From NCBI RefSeq assembly GCF_964204645.1, contig NC_134025.1, positions 10,111,001 through 10,175,000 on the forward strand: a stretch of 64,000 bases of DNA, in the 5' to 3' direction. The notes under the pieces were generated by a model. It searched no databases and was not told the DNA's origin. It worked only from the letters and a program-made list of their open reading frames with translations. Origin of the DNA: Tubulanus polymorphus. Taxonomy: Eukaryota > Nemertea > Palaeonemertea > Tubulaniformes > Tubulanidae. Of this stretch, positions 12,632 through 24,357 are shown piece after piece. Each line of letters begins with the position of its first letter. The first letter of the stretch is position 1. The position numbers and the translations under genes are program-made.

Positions 12632-12682
12632 AATGTCAAAGTTTAACGTCAAAGCTTAATGTCAATGTTTAATGTCAAAGCA
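12632..12682 (+). repeat. Short degenerate tandem repeat in BEL/Pao 3' untranslated region
   Basis: About four degenerate 13-14 base units related to AATGTCAAAGTTTA are arranged head to tail. They lie in the AT-rich 670-bp segment between the pol stop codon and the 3' LTR. The segment otherwise shows no gene. A role in RNA packaging or 3' processing would be speculation. Confidence 0.6.
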
Positions 12683-12860
12683 ATCTCAGTTTTGTGTTAA
12701 ATGAAGATTAAGAGTAATGCAAACTTAATGTATCGAAGATTTAGTGATTCTGATATGAAATTGGAAATTGATTAATTTCTCATTTTTTACGTAGGCTTAT
12801 TAACCTCATAGGTATTCCTAATTGATTATACATCCTATCTTTTCTTCCCGCCGCCGGGAG

Positions 12861-13055
12861 TGTTTCGAAAGTTCGGTTACTAAGCCGCTCATCTGGTTTG
12901 TGTTTATATATTTACTGTGGATGACATCTTGTTTATGTTTATTCTCCATCTATGTGAAAATAAAATCAGTCACTTCCAAGGTTTCGTAGTAACCAGACGT
13001 GTTGCTTCTTTCTCTCGGATCTGTCCCCTCTGGTCGAATCGAACCTTTCACGACA
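12861..13055 (+). repeat. 3' LTR of BEL/Pao element
   Basis: This 195-bp copy reads as identical to the 5' LTR and is followed by the target duplication AGCGG. Only a short purine run (GGGAG) precedes it, so the polypurine tract is weak or unusual. Confidence 0.95.
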
Positions 13056-13738
13056 AGCGGTTGAATCAAAACAATGACATGTGCCTTTGTTTACTTTTTC
13101 TCATGAGTTGTTTGCAAACTGGTTTGTTAGACTAATCACTCTATTGGCATTGACTAAGTTCAATTAATTGGCATTGACTAAGTTGAATTACCATGCCTGA
13201 AGTCTTTTTGGCCAAGTTGTCGTTGATACAGAAAAGAAAAGCAAGCTTAGCCTATGAATGATAGTATGAAAAAACTTGGTTTTTTGAAAAGTTGGTTTGA
13301 AATGATAGCCTAAGGCCTATGGCTGCTTAAATAAATCCAAGTAGAAATACATTGCAGAAATTATGAACAGAGGACAAGGGCATAACATAATTTCTGTTGA
13401 CAAAATCCTGATGATGAGGGTATGGTTGCAACGTTGAATTTATCTTTACTACTGCTACTAACCCTAAACATTGATAAATCAGTTTTGTAGTGGTTAGTTT
13501 ATGCCCACTTTAGGAATACCTATTTTGTAAATCAAGTCTTTACCGGGCCTTCAGATAGGCCTGTACAGTTTATATTATTCTGGATCGAGGTATTCTATAT
13601 TCTGCTGGCCCCAGAAAAGAATTCCAGAATTGGTAGTGTCCAACCGAAACCTGCCTTATGATTCCGGTATCATTGACCTGCATTTCCGATACTTAATGCC
13701 ATGTACGATTGAAGTGTAATAAAAATTTTTTGTTTCAG

Positions 13739-13775
13739 TTGGAATTTACTTTTAAAAGAAATGTCTGACGCGCAG
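13739..13775 (+). other. Possible LBR upstream exon with a five-codon ATG frame
   Basis: A good acceptor (TTTTTTGTTTCAG) ends at 13738 and a donor (CAG|GTTAGT) lies at 13775/13776. The exon would hold ATG TCT GAC GCG CAG in phase 0. Spliced to the acceptor at 14742, the next codon is TAA, making a five-codon upstream ORF. Spliced instead to 16534, also phase 0, it would start an LBR isoform lacking the Tudor domain. Which of these occurs, if either, cannot be told from genomic sequence. Confidence 0.35.
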
Positions 13776-14796
13776 GTTAGTAGTAAATCCGATTACAGCA
13801 AGATTTTTGAGTGAAAGTTTTTTTTTGTATAATATCATATGCCGTAAACATTATAATACGTGTGGTGCTTTGTTCGTTGTCGCGTGCTCTAATGGTATTA
13901 GGTTTTGTAAGATTCAAGCAGGCCTATGTAGCAACGGGTTACTTTTTGGGATGAGGAGATATATTTACAATAGCCTAGCCTACAAAAGCTATAATGAGGA
14001 GATGCTATAAAGGAAAGTTGTTGTTACTGTGTTTGCAGGACTTGGTGCACTAGGCTTGCTGGAGTACTTATACGTATAGTCAACTCTTAGTTTATTTGCT
14101 GCCACTGTTAGGACCACAATGTCTCGAGAGTGGTGAATAACTTGAACATCATTTTAATTGGCAATGAGTTAAACATTCCGACTCAAGGTTGGCTAATGAA
14201 TGGCAGTTGACTATACATTCAAGATTCTTATTTCTTCATTCTGTCTTTATGTGAATGCACATTGGGTCTGCATTTACGGTTGAATTTTGCTTTATAATGT
14301 GCACGACCAAACACATTTGTTAAGGCGGCCCGAGTCACAGGTTTTGAGGAAAACCCAAGCAAAAATCCATATGTGCAGGCGGCATGAGAAATAAGAAAGG
14401 GGTCATCGATGCTTAATTCTTCTCAAATTCTAACCCCCGCTTGCATAAGAATAGAAATATCAGTGCTTTTAAATCCTGCAGAATATCCTTTAAATCTATC
14501 TGGCCGCCTTGAACAGGGTATGATCTAAGCCATAAAAGCCGCCTGCCAGTGTTGCAAGCAAATCGGTACTTGCCCAAAAAACATTTTGCATAGAAACGCG
14601 TTAGAAACAAATTATAGAATATACTTGTCCCTGGCACTCGGACAAACGCTTAGATCGGACCCTGTTGAAGCTCCTAAAGATGATTGTGTGCGAGTGACAG
14701 AGAAAATCGACTATGTGTGAATAGGCCTTTCTCGATTTCCAGTAATCGGCATCGATCCGTATATGTACACGGCTGCTCGGAAATTGATCAAATTCA

Positions 14797-17700
14797 ATGA
14801 TGAAAATGAAACGAAAGACTATTCACGTCGCGCCGCGGCAGTACGATATCGGCGACAACGTTTACATGCGATGGAAGGGCAGCGGGAATCTGTGGTTCCC
14901 CGGTGTCATCGTTGGTTATTGTAACGACGAAGATTACGTTGTTCTGTGCGATAACGTAGAATACGAAGTCGAACCGCAACTCGTCAAGGTAAATGTCGTC
15001 GTAATCTAATAAACTGAGCGTGGTCGATGTGTCGGGTTTTAACTGCTGCAGCCAGCTTGGAATGCTCAGTTCATTGGTAATGCGGAAGTCTAAGGTTGTA
15101 GTGTCCCAATGATTCCTTAAAAACTCCTCAACAGAAAATGCTTTTAAAGGTGCTTGAAACTCCTTTATTTTTACCAGTATGCCTAAAACTCCTTCAACAT
15201 TGAGAAATAGGCAACTGGAAATGTTAGTAGTTGTGCGCTGAACTGAGTCCATTTATATAAATCAAATGGGGTGGTTACCAAATTAGAAACTCAGTTTATT
15301 AATTTGTTAACAAAAATCACTTAGGTAAACAGTACTGATTTAGGAGTGTCTACATTAATTGGGATATGAAAGTGATACAGGTACTCCTTGAAAAGTCCTG
15401 TTCAGGTATGACCCATATAGGGACCCTGAATGGGATCCAGACAGGAGTACAATGAGCATCCTTTTGTAGCCTTTTCAAAACAAAAAAGCAATTTTTTCCA
15501 GGACAATTTTGCTTTTTGATTTCTCTTTAAAGTTCATACAAGTGCCTGGAAATTTCCTCGATTTTCCTGACCCCTGTCCAAGCTTTCTTGCTCACTCAGC
15601 GTGGAAACTTGACCTTTTTCGGCAGTATGCCCCGTTTGATTTCTTTATGCTCCCGGTAAGTCTCCCGCGGGATCTGCGCCTATAACAGTAAAACCCTGGA
15701 AAAAATCAATTCCCCCTCCTAGGAACAAATACATGTAATTTCTGAGGTTTTTTACTCTGAACTCAAATTCATTTTTAATGAGGCGTCAGTCTTCAGAACT
15801 TAAACTCTAAACCGGCTGGTGTATTTCATTGACGTGAATATAGATATTTAAAACATGCAGATTATAAGTAATTGTATACAATGATTGCTGTTCTCGTTTA
15901 AGCAAAAAAAAACACCTACCTGGTAATCTAATTTTTCGGAAATTATTCTTTATTTACAATCCCTGAAATCTAGGGAGTTCTGAACTGGCTGACCGTGAGT
16001 TTGGTTATGGGCCTGTGAACAAAAAGAAATACCAGAAATAGATATTGGTAACCTGGAAAACAGCTAATGTCTCTTCAAATCCCTAAATGACATAACGTTT
16101 CAAATCACTAATGACATAACGGCCTTGTCTACTGCTGTCTGTGAATGTACTATAGGTGGTATTTAAGTGGTATTCTTGACCTGTACTATGCCCTGGTTAT
16201 GTTTGTTTCATTAGCTCGTCAACTGTCAGCGTTAGTAGACTAGCGTTATAAATCTATATTCGAGAGTATTTTGCTAACCAGATTCCTGTGTGTAAGTGTA
16301 CGCGTGTAACAAATAACTCGATTGATATTGTATGTTTTTTCAGTATTTTATTTGCTCGTTGATAGATACGTAAATTTAGCTCGATTATTATTAACATATG
16401 TGTGTGCTTAATAATGTGATTAGCTTTAACCTACTATACAACTGCGAAGAAACCTATGCAATATCATAAGAAGCAGTGAGGGGAGTGAAGTGAGTTTGGC
16501 TCTACACGTTGCGGTGTATATATCTCGTTTCAGGCGGAATCTACTTTCAAGAAGTCTCTGGCGAGACGACGCAGCACGAGTCGTAGTCGAACGAGGCGGT
16601 CGACATCTCGGTCGCGTTCTCGCAGTCGCGGTCGAAGACAGACATCGCGTTCACCGGCACGGGAAACGAAAACGACGGCCATGCCCTCGCCAGGTCGATC
16701 GACGCGTAAACGGACGGCGAAAGTCGCGGATGAGGAGCCACCGACCGCCGCCGAAAAGCAGAACAACCACCATAAAGATAATCATATCCATCCGGAAACG
16801 CCCACTCGTCACTCGGCCAGACTTCAGGCTAAACATGACGTGAGTATTGCCAAAAACCACTTACCTGGAAAGTCAGGAAATTTTGTAGAAAGAAAAATAT
16901 ATAAATCACCGGGGAAATTCAAGGAAAGTTTGTTGAGGTAGTTTGTCAGATCGCACATAATCAAATAGTACCCGGAGGATTGTGAAAATCTAATGTTCAA
17001 CTTGGTAATCCTGGGGTGTTGGAAGCAATTTTTGATTGCTGACTAATTGACAGGTTCTTATATTGCTGTCGAGAATTTACTTCAGTTTCATCAAAAACAT
17101 CCAGTGTAGAAAGAATGAGAAAAGTCATTCAGTAAATTATTGCCGCGGCTTTCGCTGCTGCAGTCACTACACTTCAAACGCCAACTGTTATCAGCAGAAA
17201 CTGAGGCACTGAATTATTCAGTAGAATACTTGATAAGGGAAATAATAAATGAGCTATAAACTCAATCCAATTGAATTTTTTGATTAATACAAAAAAAAGA
17301 ATAATTGAAGAGCTTAATTTCTGTTAAAGCCTATGATGCATTGTTGGGGTTGATTTTCTTTTTAGGAGGAGGAAGGAATACATGTACTAAAACCGACGTT
17401 AGAAGAGGTGGGTCTGTCAACTTATAGTACAGCTCGGGTCGGTAAAACGAAAGAACTTGATTTCGGCGGTTGGATCGGCGCAAGCTGTATGACGTTGTCC
17501 CTACCAGTCGCTGTGTTTTATCTGACATTCATGTGTCAAAAAGTAAGTCGATATTTGGACGTCTTATCGTAAGCATTCGGGGATTTTGGTGATTTTCTTG
17601 AGTAGTCATTCATCAAATTATGTTTTAGGACAGCTGTACGGTGATGAAATTAGCCAAGTGTCCCTCGAAACTCAGTACTTACTTCGATCTCAACGCGACT

Positions 17701-20700
17701 CTGATATTTTTCGGCTGGATGGCGTTTCAAGTATTGCTAGCTGTGCTGCCTATTGGTAGCGTCGTCGAAGGCGTCGTGCTGAAAAGTGGTCACAGATTGT
17801 CGTATCGATGCAATGGTATGTATTTCATCGTAGCATCTTATTAGGATAATTCCAGGGCAGCCCGCTGAAAAGAGTTATACAGTAAACTTAGAGTCGGATC
17901 TTTTGAGTAAAAATGTTTCAGACTTGAGTGATATCTGAGTGATTGATGTGATGTATTTCAGATATATAGTGTCATTAGATATTTCAACGAACATCCGAGT
18001 TAAACGGTTATATGAGTTCATAGGATCCGACTTGTGTGCAGTCTATTGCATAAGGGATCATTCATTTATTACGTACACATAAAATTTGAATTTTCGGCCA
18101 TTTTTTCATACACATTGAGCATTACTGTACGCAATTGCACTGATTCCTCCACTAATGCATACATAATGAATGAAAATCAACTTGATCCAGTTCCATAGTT
18201 GTTAGAGTTAACTTATGAGTTCAAATTTTAAGAAGTGCATACATGCTTGGATCGAGGTCTTGAAAATGTATGACCCCCCCAATTATTATAAAAACTAGTT
18301 AACCTGTATATTTGTGTTTTGCAGGTTTCATCAGTTTGTTGTTAAGCTGTGCTGCATTTGCCGGATTGGTCTACATGAAAAAACCGGTAGTTTATGTGTA
18401 CGATCATTTCATCGCTCTTCTAACGTCGGCCGTCATATTCTCGATCGTTGCATCGTTGTGTCTCTATATCAGAGCACGTCGAGCCCGTAACGCTGACTTG
18501 AGCCCTGCAGGCAACTCAGGTAAGTTAGCAGTGTTCATAGTGGTCGTTGAAAGTTTGAAAAAAAAACGGAAATGGGTCTATTCAATACCTTGAGTATCAA
18601 GGAATGGCTCTAAAATCCTTAAATCACTGCCATGTTCCTGGAATGACATAGCCTAACCACGCGATTACAATTTGAAGCTTTTGTTCACATATAATCTATG
18701 GGGTACATTATATCAGGTCATGGTATTGTTTGATCTAGTACATTAGGCAGATGATTTATCTCAACTCCAATGACAGCAATGATTCTGCACAACGCAAATA
18801 TCACGATTATATATAAGTTCTTGAATCGGAGTCAAGAAAGTCCTTGAAAGAAATTAAATGAGATTGGTCATGGACACTATGAACCCAGAATTAGTTATAG
18901 CACCTATCGTCATTACACTAACTTTCTGTTAAGATTTGTTAGTTTCCCTCAGTCATTAAGGCCCTACTGCCGAGGGGCCCTAATTGCTAAATCATTCGTT
19001 TTCCTCAAAAGTGTTTGCCAAGCTGCTTCTGTGAGGTCCTTAATATTTCAATGGTATTAAATGTGAAGGCCGTTGTGTTGTAATTCTGGGTAGTACTGCT
19101 ACCGGTGGCTAAACTCATTTCAGGGGATTGTAACCAATGTGTAATTGTGTGCAATGAAATGATGATTGCTCTTCATTTCATTCCAGGATATCTGATATAC
19201 GATTTCTTCATGGGTCATGAATTGAATCCGAGAATTGGCAGTCTGGACTTGAAGTTCTTCTGCGAACTGCGACCCGGTTTGATCGGTTGGGTGATGTTGA
19301 ACTTTTGTTTCATCGCCAGGGATTGCATGGACAACAAATTCCCGAGCTATCCTCTGCTTCTCGTGTCGGCTTTCCATCTGATATACGTCATGGATGCTTT
19401 GTGGTTTGAGGTAATATTTGAAATCACATGTAGATTTCTCTACAAATCGCATACCCGGTAATTAAGTCTGAACCAAGGCGACCTTCTTAGTTTCAATTTC
19501 ATGATTATTTTAACTTCCGAGAAAAGGTTTATACTATTTAAACTTTTTATTGTTTGCTGTAGAAAAAAAGTATTAAAAAGATAAAGAAATATATCAGTAA
19601 TACATGATTCTATTGCATTGCAGGACTCTATATTGACAACTATGGATATTACGCATGAAGGATTCGGATTTATGTTGTGTTTCGGCGATATCGCCTGGGT
19701 TCCGTTCCTTTATACATTGTCAACTAGATTCTTACTGGAGCATCCTCAAATGTTGCCTACCTGGGCTCTAGCTGCCATCGCGTTTCTGAATCGTAAGTAA
19801 AGTGTAATGAAGCTATGTATGGATTTTTTTTAGAAAACACTTATAATAATGCAACTAGCCTGTCCATACGGAAGAGATAATTCTTATTAGCTTACTCTAA
19901 TAGATAAGAATATTGCTGAAGTACTTGATGCCTAATGATGAGAAAATAAACTTGAGGAAAAGGTCATTTGCTGTTAATTCGGCTCTCTATTCATTTCGAA
20001 ACTTTATCTCGAGGCTTTGTGTCCTATTCAATTTTTAGTTTTTTCTATCTCTCCTTTTCATATCCCTGCCTCCCAGTACCTACTATCTTCTTTGTATTTC
20101 CTTGAATTTTTGGGTAATTCTCGATTCACTTCCGAGCCGAGTTGTCAGTCGATGACGGTGGTCCTGTGATAAAGATTATGAGAGCTGAAGGCGTCAATAT
20201 TTCTAGCACAAAAACAACAGCGTTAAAAAGATGAACAGTAGTGTTATCTGATTTGCTGGCTAAACTCCACCCTGACATAATTTACTACCGCACGTAAATG
20301 AAAACATAAAGTTGGGATGAACTAAAGTTAATCTATTAAAAATTTTGCACAGATTCACTAGGCTACTAGACTATGATGCTATTAGGTACTAACAAGGGGA
20401 TACTAGGTAGATATTAGGTAGATATTTGTACTTTATTTTCTCGAGCGTACACTTCGTGTAACTTCATTTGCAGTTTTGGGCTATATCATATTCCGTGGGT
20501 CGAACTCTCAAAAGAACGAATTCCGCAAGAACCCATTCGACCCAGCTCTCAGTCGTGAGTATTCCTCAAACATTATGAAGCCCTCTTCTGTACGATCCAG
20601 TAATTTTTAACGGACTAGGATCTAATTCTTCATTCCAATTTTTAGATCTCGAGAGTATCCCTACTTCAGCTGGTAAACGGTTATTGGTTTCTGGATGGTG

Positions 20701-21488
20701 GGGTCTGTGCAGACACCCGAACTATTTGGGCGACATCATTATGGCCATCGCATGGAGTATACCTTGTGGTGAGTAGTTTTGAAATGAAGTGATCATAGAT
20801 AATTCAGGGTGGCCACTTACCTGGAAATCAGGGAAAATTCAGGGAATTTCCTTTTCTTTGAAAAATCTTTTGTAAAAAAGTTGAAAGTTGGGGAAAAGTC
20901 AGGGAAATTTTTTGAGACATCTAGATCGCGCATAAAATCAAACAGTTTCTGTTTATGTCTTACATATTTGATGGAGTTAATTGATCGGATCTTTAGCAGG
21001 TCGAGTTCGGGATCATCTGTTTGAACTGACCATACCTGTCATGAATATAGAATCGACGATTAAATGAATTTCCCTTCCACCTTAAAAAATCCAAAACCCC
21101 GAATCTGTGTTACAATTGTGTGGTGATCAAGAGCTTTTAATTTGATTTCGCTCATCAAAAGAAGAAAATTCAGCTTTCTCGATTGCTGTGTTTGGAAGCT
21201 TCCGCAAAATAGAGAAGATGTTTCCTTGATCCGTGAGAGCAAAATCGCAAAGGGCCTTTCTTACATCACTTGGTTTTGCTCGAATTTTCTCTAGGTTGTC
21301 ATTTATCTGTTGCATATTTTTTTGCAGGTTTTAAGTTTGCGCTGCCGCACTTTTACGCCGTGTATCTCGTCATGTTACTCGTGTCGCGAGCGTACAGGGA
21401 CGATCATTTCAACAAGAAGAAATACGGACACGCGTGGGACCGCTATCGTCAACGCGTTCCTTACATGATCATACCGAAAATATTTTAA
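14797..21488 (+). CDS. LBR: Lamin B receptor (Tudor, RS and sterol C14-reductase domains)
   Basis: Coding exons are 14797-14988, 16534-16839, 17366-17542, 17629-17815, 18325-18519, 19187-19410, 19624-19792, 20474-20554, 20646-20768 and 21328-21488. All junctions are GT-AG and in phase, giving 604 residues (vertebrate LBR is about 615). Exon 1 is a Tudor domain ([17 protein letters not shown]). Exon 2 is an RS-dipeptide region followed by a basic stretch, matching the nucleoplasmic tail that in vertebrates binds lamin B, chromatin and SR kinases. Exons 3-10 form the multispanning ERG24/DHCR24-type reductase, with both family signatures: ELNPRIG plus [10 protein letters not shown], and LLVSGWWG plus RHPNYLGD. 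The expected role is NADPH-dependent C14-sterol reduction in the inner nuclear membrane plus lamina tethering. The Tudor and RS tail separates LBR from TM7SF2. The ATG is the first after an in-frame stop at 14785; an acceptor (TTTCCAG) at 14742 suggests the exon begins with a 5' UTR. Confidence 0.96.
15186..15430 (+). repeat. Dispersed repeat in LBR intron 1 (relative at 27416-27800)
   Basis: This segment shares blocks with 27416-27800, including ATAGGCAA, a GATTTAGGAGT block, a TGAAAGTGAT block and TAGGGACCCTG, in the same order and orientation. The other copy carries an extra GGTCTTA-rich insertion. No coding frame is conserved. It looks like an old non-autonomous element. Confidence 0.5.
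20808..21015 (+). repeat. CAGGGAAA-type dispersed repeat, copy in LBR intron 9
   Basis: It starts CAGGGTGGCCACTTACCTGG, contains three TCAGGGAA motifs, and shares the later AAACAGTTTC and TTAATTGATCGGATC blocks with the copy at 40985-41275. A shorter relative lies at 16850-16980, just downstream of LBR exon 2. Confidence 0.6.
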
Positions 21489-21651
21489 CTTTGAATTATG
21501 ACAACCTCAGCATCAACATGAAAGAGAATGCCTCATTGGAAATATTGATTAAGCACCTGTGCTACTTGTACACTTGTTTTTTTTTAAGGACAAATCTTAA
21601 AAGTTATTTAGGTTTTTATTGCGTATTCGTTGAAACGTTTTATAAGGATTT

Positions 21652-22062
21652 AAGCCCCAAACACACTATGCGAATTTCGCAGCGAATTTATCGCACAGAT
21701 CGGAGCGGACACACATATGCGATCAGCTGTTAGTGACCTCATGCGGAGTTCGTGGTTATGTGATCAAATAGATGGCAGCGTCCAGGAAACTTAAAATTGT
21801 TGTTGTTGTTGCTGGTCATTGATTGGTTCGATTTCAAGTGGTTTGTGGCGAAATTCGTATCTCAAGTACACACTGCGAAAATATTCGCTGCGATAAAATT
21901 CGCTGCGAAAATATCAAACATATTTGATCGGTGCGATTTTTGCATGCGACGGATCGCACGCGAAAATCGCCTGCAGCCGACCGAACACACTATGCGAATT
22001 TTGCTGCGAAATCTGTAATCGCAGACGCTGTGCTAATAAAATCGCATAGTGTGTTCGGGCCT
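21652..22062. mobile_element. MITE with terminal inverted repeats in the LBR 3' region
   Basis: The left end (GCCCCAAACACACTATGCGA) is matched in inverted orientation at the right end (TCGCATAGTGTGTTCGGGC) with one or two mismatches. Internal copies of the ACACACTATGCGAATT block and many TCGC/GCGA repeats lie between. TA dinucleotides flank both ends, consistent with a Tc1/mariner-like target, but this is inference. The element is about 410 bp, encodes nothing, and lies in the presumed LBR 3' UTR. Confidence 0.65.
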
Positions 22063-23484
22063 TTACTCTGTCTTATTTTATAGGATAACTTCTACATAAT
22101 TACTTTTAAGGCTAGTTTTCTATTTAAAAAAAAATACTATTATTGAAAACAAGAAAATGAAACAAGAATTAATAGGATTACGTTAGCTTTTATGAGAAAT
22201 TGGGCAGCACATCTATCTTTTAAAATGTTGAATTTTGATACCGAGATGAAATTTAAGTCTTGTAATATATACCATTGTGCAATATGAATGTTATATTGCT
22301 TGATTTGGCAGAAATGAGAAAATTCTTGCTGACAATATTTACAATCATTGTAACGTAAATTGTAAATTTGAAGTTCGAATTTTGTAACTTGATTTAGGGA
22401 CCATTGGACGGGGGAACTTTGATGAAATAAGTTGGTGTTGTAAATAGTTAAAGACTATCTTTCTTGAATGTAAATTATTTTAATAATTGCAAAGGCTTTT
22501 TAGTTAGTGAAAAAAATTGTTTTATGTTAGAGATAATTTCTTGTATTAATAAGTAAGCATTTCATTTACTGCCCATTAGTTGACGGGTTACATTTTGTTC
22601 ATCTGAATACCAATTACAGGAAAATCCACTCCAGGTTATTGCACATTGATGAGATGTTCAAAGTATTCGGTTTTAACATTGTGCAGCAGATGAATATTTG
22701 AGAATTTAAACCTGCCTTTTATAGTTGAAATCATATAGCGTGTGTTATTTGTTTTTTCTTCTACCTTTCTGATAACCATCATGGTCACTTGTTAATTTTT
22801 GACGCTGCAGTATCGTGTGTATGAAATATTTTGGCGTCTAAAATCACAGATATCCGATTGTTGAAGTGAAAAAGGCTCGAAGATCCTAGAACTGTTCCTT
22901 GTTTACAGTAGACTCGGCGTATAGCGGTAGGGCCAGGACTGGCAAAATGTTACTGGTGTAGATTTTCGGATTTTTTCTTTTCACATCGACAAACACAAGG
23001 GATTGAAACACTTTTTGTTATTAAACCAGTTTGAACAGATTATCGAATAGACCAGTAGTACCCAGTAGTACCCATGTGGACAGCAGGCGCTTCTCATACT
23101 TACAAGTCATTACAGTCGACTACGCTTGTGTATTGTCATTGCATATATCATAGAAATGTTTATGGTCCCATGTTTCATTTGTTCTAAATAAGACTCTTCG
23201 ATATATTCATCTTTTATACCATATCACACTTATACGATATAAGGCGTAGTAGACTGGTATGATCGAGGATATGTGTCCTATCATGATTCGTACCCTGTAT
23301 ATTGTGACAGTCTTCTTTTATCGATAACGATTATGATTACATTATATTATTACTAGAAATATACAGGTATTATACCTATTATTAGTAAAGAATTCTGTAC
23401 ACTCTGTGTACAGATGTATAGATATATATGTATATTATGTGTACATATATTGAAATTTGAATAACGTGTGTAAATTTACTTAAG

Positions 23485-23490
23485 AATAAA
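23485..23490 (+). terminator. LBR: Candidate LBR poly(A) signal
   Basis: AATAAA lies 2.0 kb downstream of the LBR stop in otherwise gene-free AT-rich sequence. It is the canonical polyadenylation hexamer. The assignment to LBR is positional only. Confidence 0.4.
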
Positions 23491-24246
23491 AGAATTCCTA
23501 TGACAGAATATAAAAAATTAAATCTGATAGGGTGTACTCATTTTTTGGTGCTGCAGGGTGAATATAAGGCAGAGTTTATAGGCCTGCTGGGTTTGAGAGT
23601 GATGGTTCCGTGAGGAAAGATGATGAGAAATATGATCATGATGCATTTATCACAATGTTATGTAGTTGATAAGAAACATGCCTATGTACATTGAATACCT
23701 ATATTTACAAGTACCGTACACAATAAGAATATTATATGCATATTTTAGTTATTCATGTATGATACTGTATAGAAATATTCGAACACTGGAAATGAATTAT
23801 GAGCGTACCAAAATGAAAGAATTGTGTATTAAATTTCATCTCTGATTCTTAGATAAATTAGTTGTATATGTTTTGTCTAATGGATATTTGTGTCGGTGTC
23901 GTCTTCTTCGTGATGGTAGAGTCATCATTTAGAAAAGGAGAGTTCAAGTGCATACAGTCATTTTTATGTCAGTGGGATGAGGATAGTGGCAGCTGCCCAG
24001 GAAAGAAAGATCGCCTCTCCACTAGAAAGTTGTATTTTTATTATTTTATTTATTCAGGTAAAATCTGCTTGGTCTGACTAGGGATTTTTTGATAAGGATT
24101 GAATAAACCCAAAATCATGTGGGTCGGCACTGGCTGATAGAACCTCACCAAATTGAGGTAAGTGAAATCCGAGTTTAAGGATAGGAAAGTATGTTAAGAA
24201 ACCAGAAAAATTGATTTCGTTTTTGTCAGGTTAAGACGAAGTTTGT
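23491..24246. other. Intergenic stretch between LBR and SPTLC2
   Basis: No supported gene is visible. The frame at 23862-24077 has no recognisable domain. The last 100 bases become GC-rich as they approach the SPTLC2 start. Confidence 0.5.
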
Positions 24247-24357
24247 AATATCGGTCGGACTGGAGTCCGGCGCAGCGCCGATATTATCGCGTTTAGTTTT
24301 GAACCGGCTAGTGGCGCCGCCTTACGTCGGGCGTTAGGGAAGCTATTCGTCGCGAAG
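24247..24357 (+). promoter_or_regulatory. GC-rich SPTLC2 upstream region with a hairpin
   Basis: This locally CpG-rich segment directly precedes the SPTLC2 start codon. It contains an inverted repeat, AATATCGG (24247-24254) and CCGATATT (24278-24285), with a second nested one (GGACT and AGTCC) inside. It is probably the core promoter or 5' UTR. No TATA box is evident. Function is inferred from position and composition. Confidence 0.4.

Larger units (their letters stand above)
6642..13060 (+). mobile_element. Complete BEL/Pao LTR retrotransposon with 5-bp target duplication
   Basis: The element spans 6647-13055 (6409 bp). It is bounded by two 195-bp LTRs that I read as identical, each starting TGTTT and ending GACA. 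The 5-bp duplication AGCGG lies directly outside (6642-6646 and 13056-13060). A primer-binding-like sequence (TTGGTGCCGTGACC) begins three bases after the 5' LTR, and one uninterrupted gag-pol frame fills the interior. Identical LTRs, an exact target duplication and an open frame indicate a recent insertion that may still be competent to move. It sits upstream of the lamin B receptor coding exons in the same orientation, possibly within that gene's first intron. Confidence 0.95.

Noticed and set aside
16490-16843. 117-codon + strand frame and overlapping - strand frames
   Set aside because: These are shadows of LBR exon 2. The true frame encodes the RS tail and agrees in phase with the exons on both sides.
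14797-21488. TM7SF2/DHCR14-type sterol reductase instead of LBR
   Set aside because: The N-terminal Tudor and RS exons are in phase with the reductase exons, which is the LBR layout.
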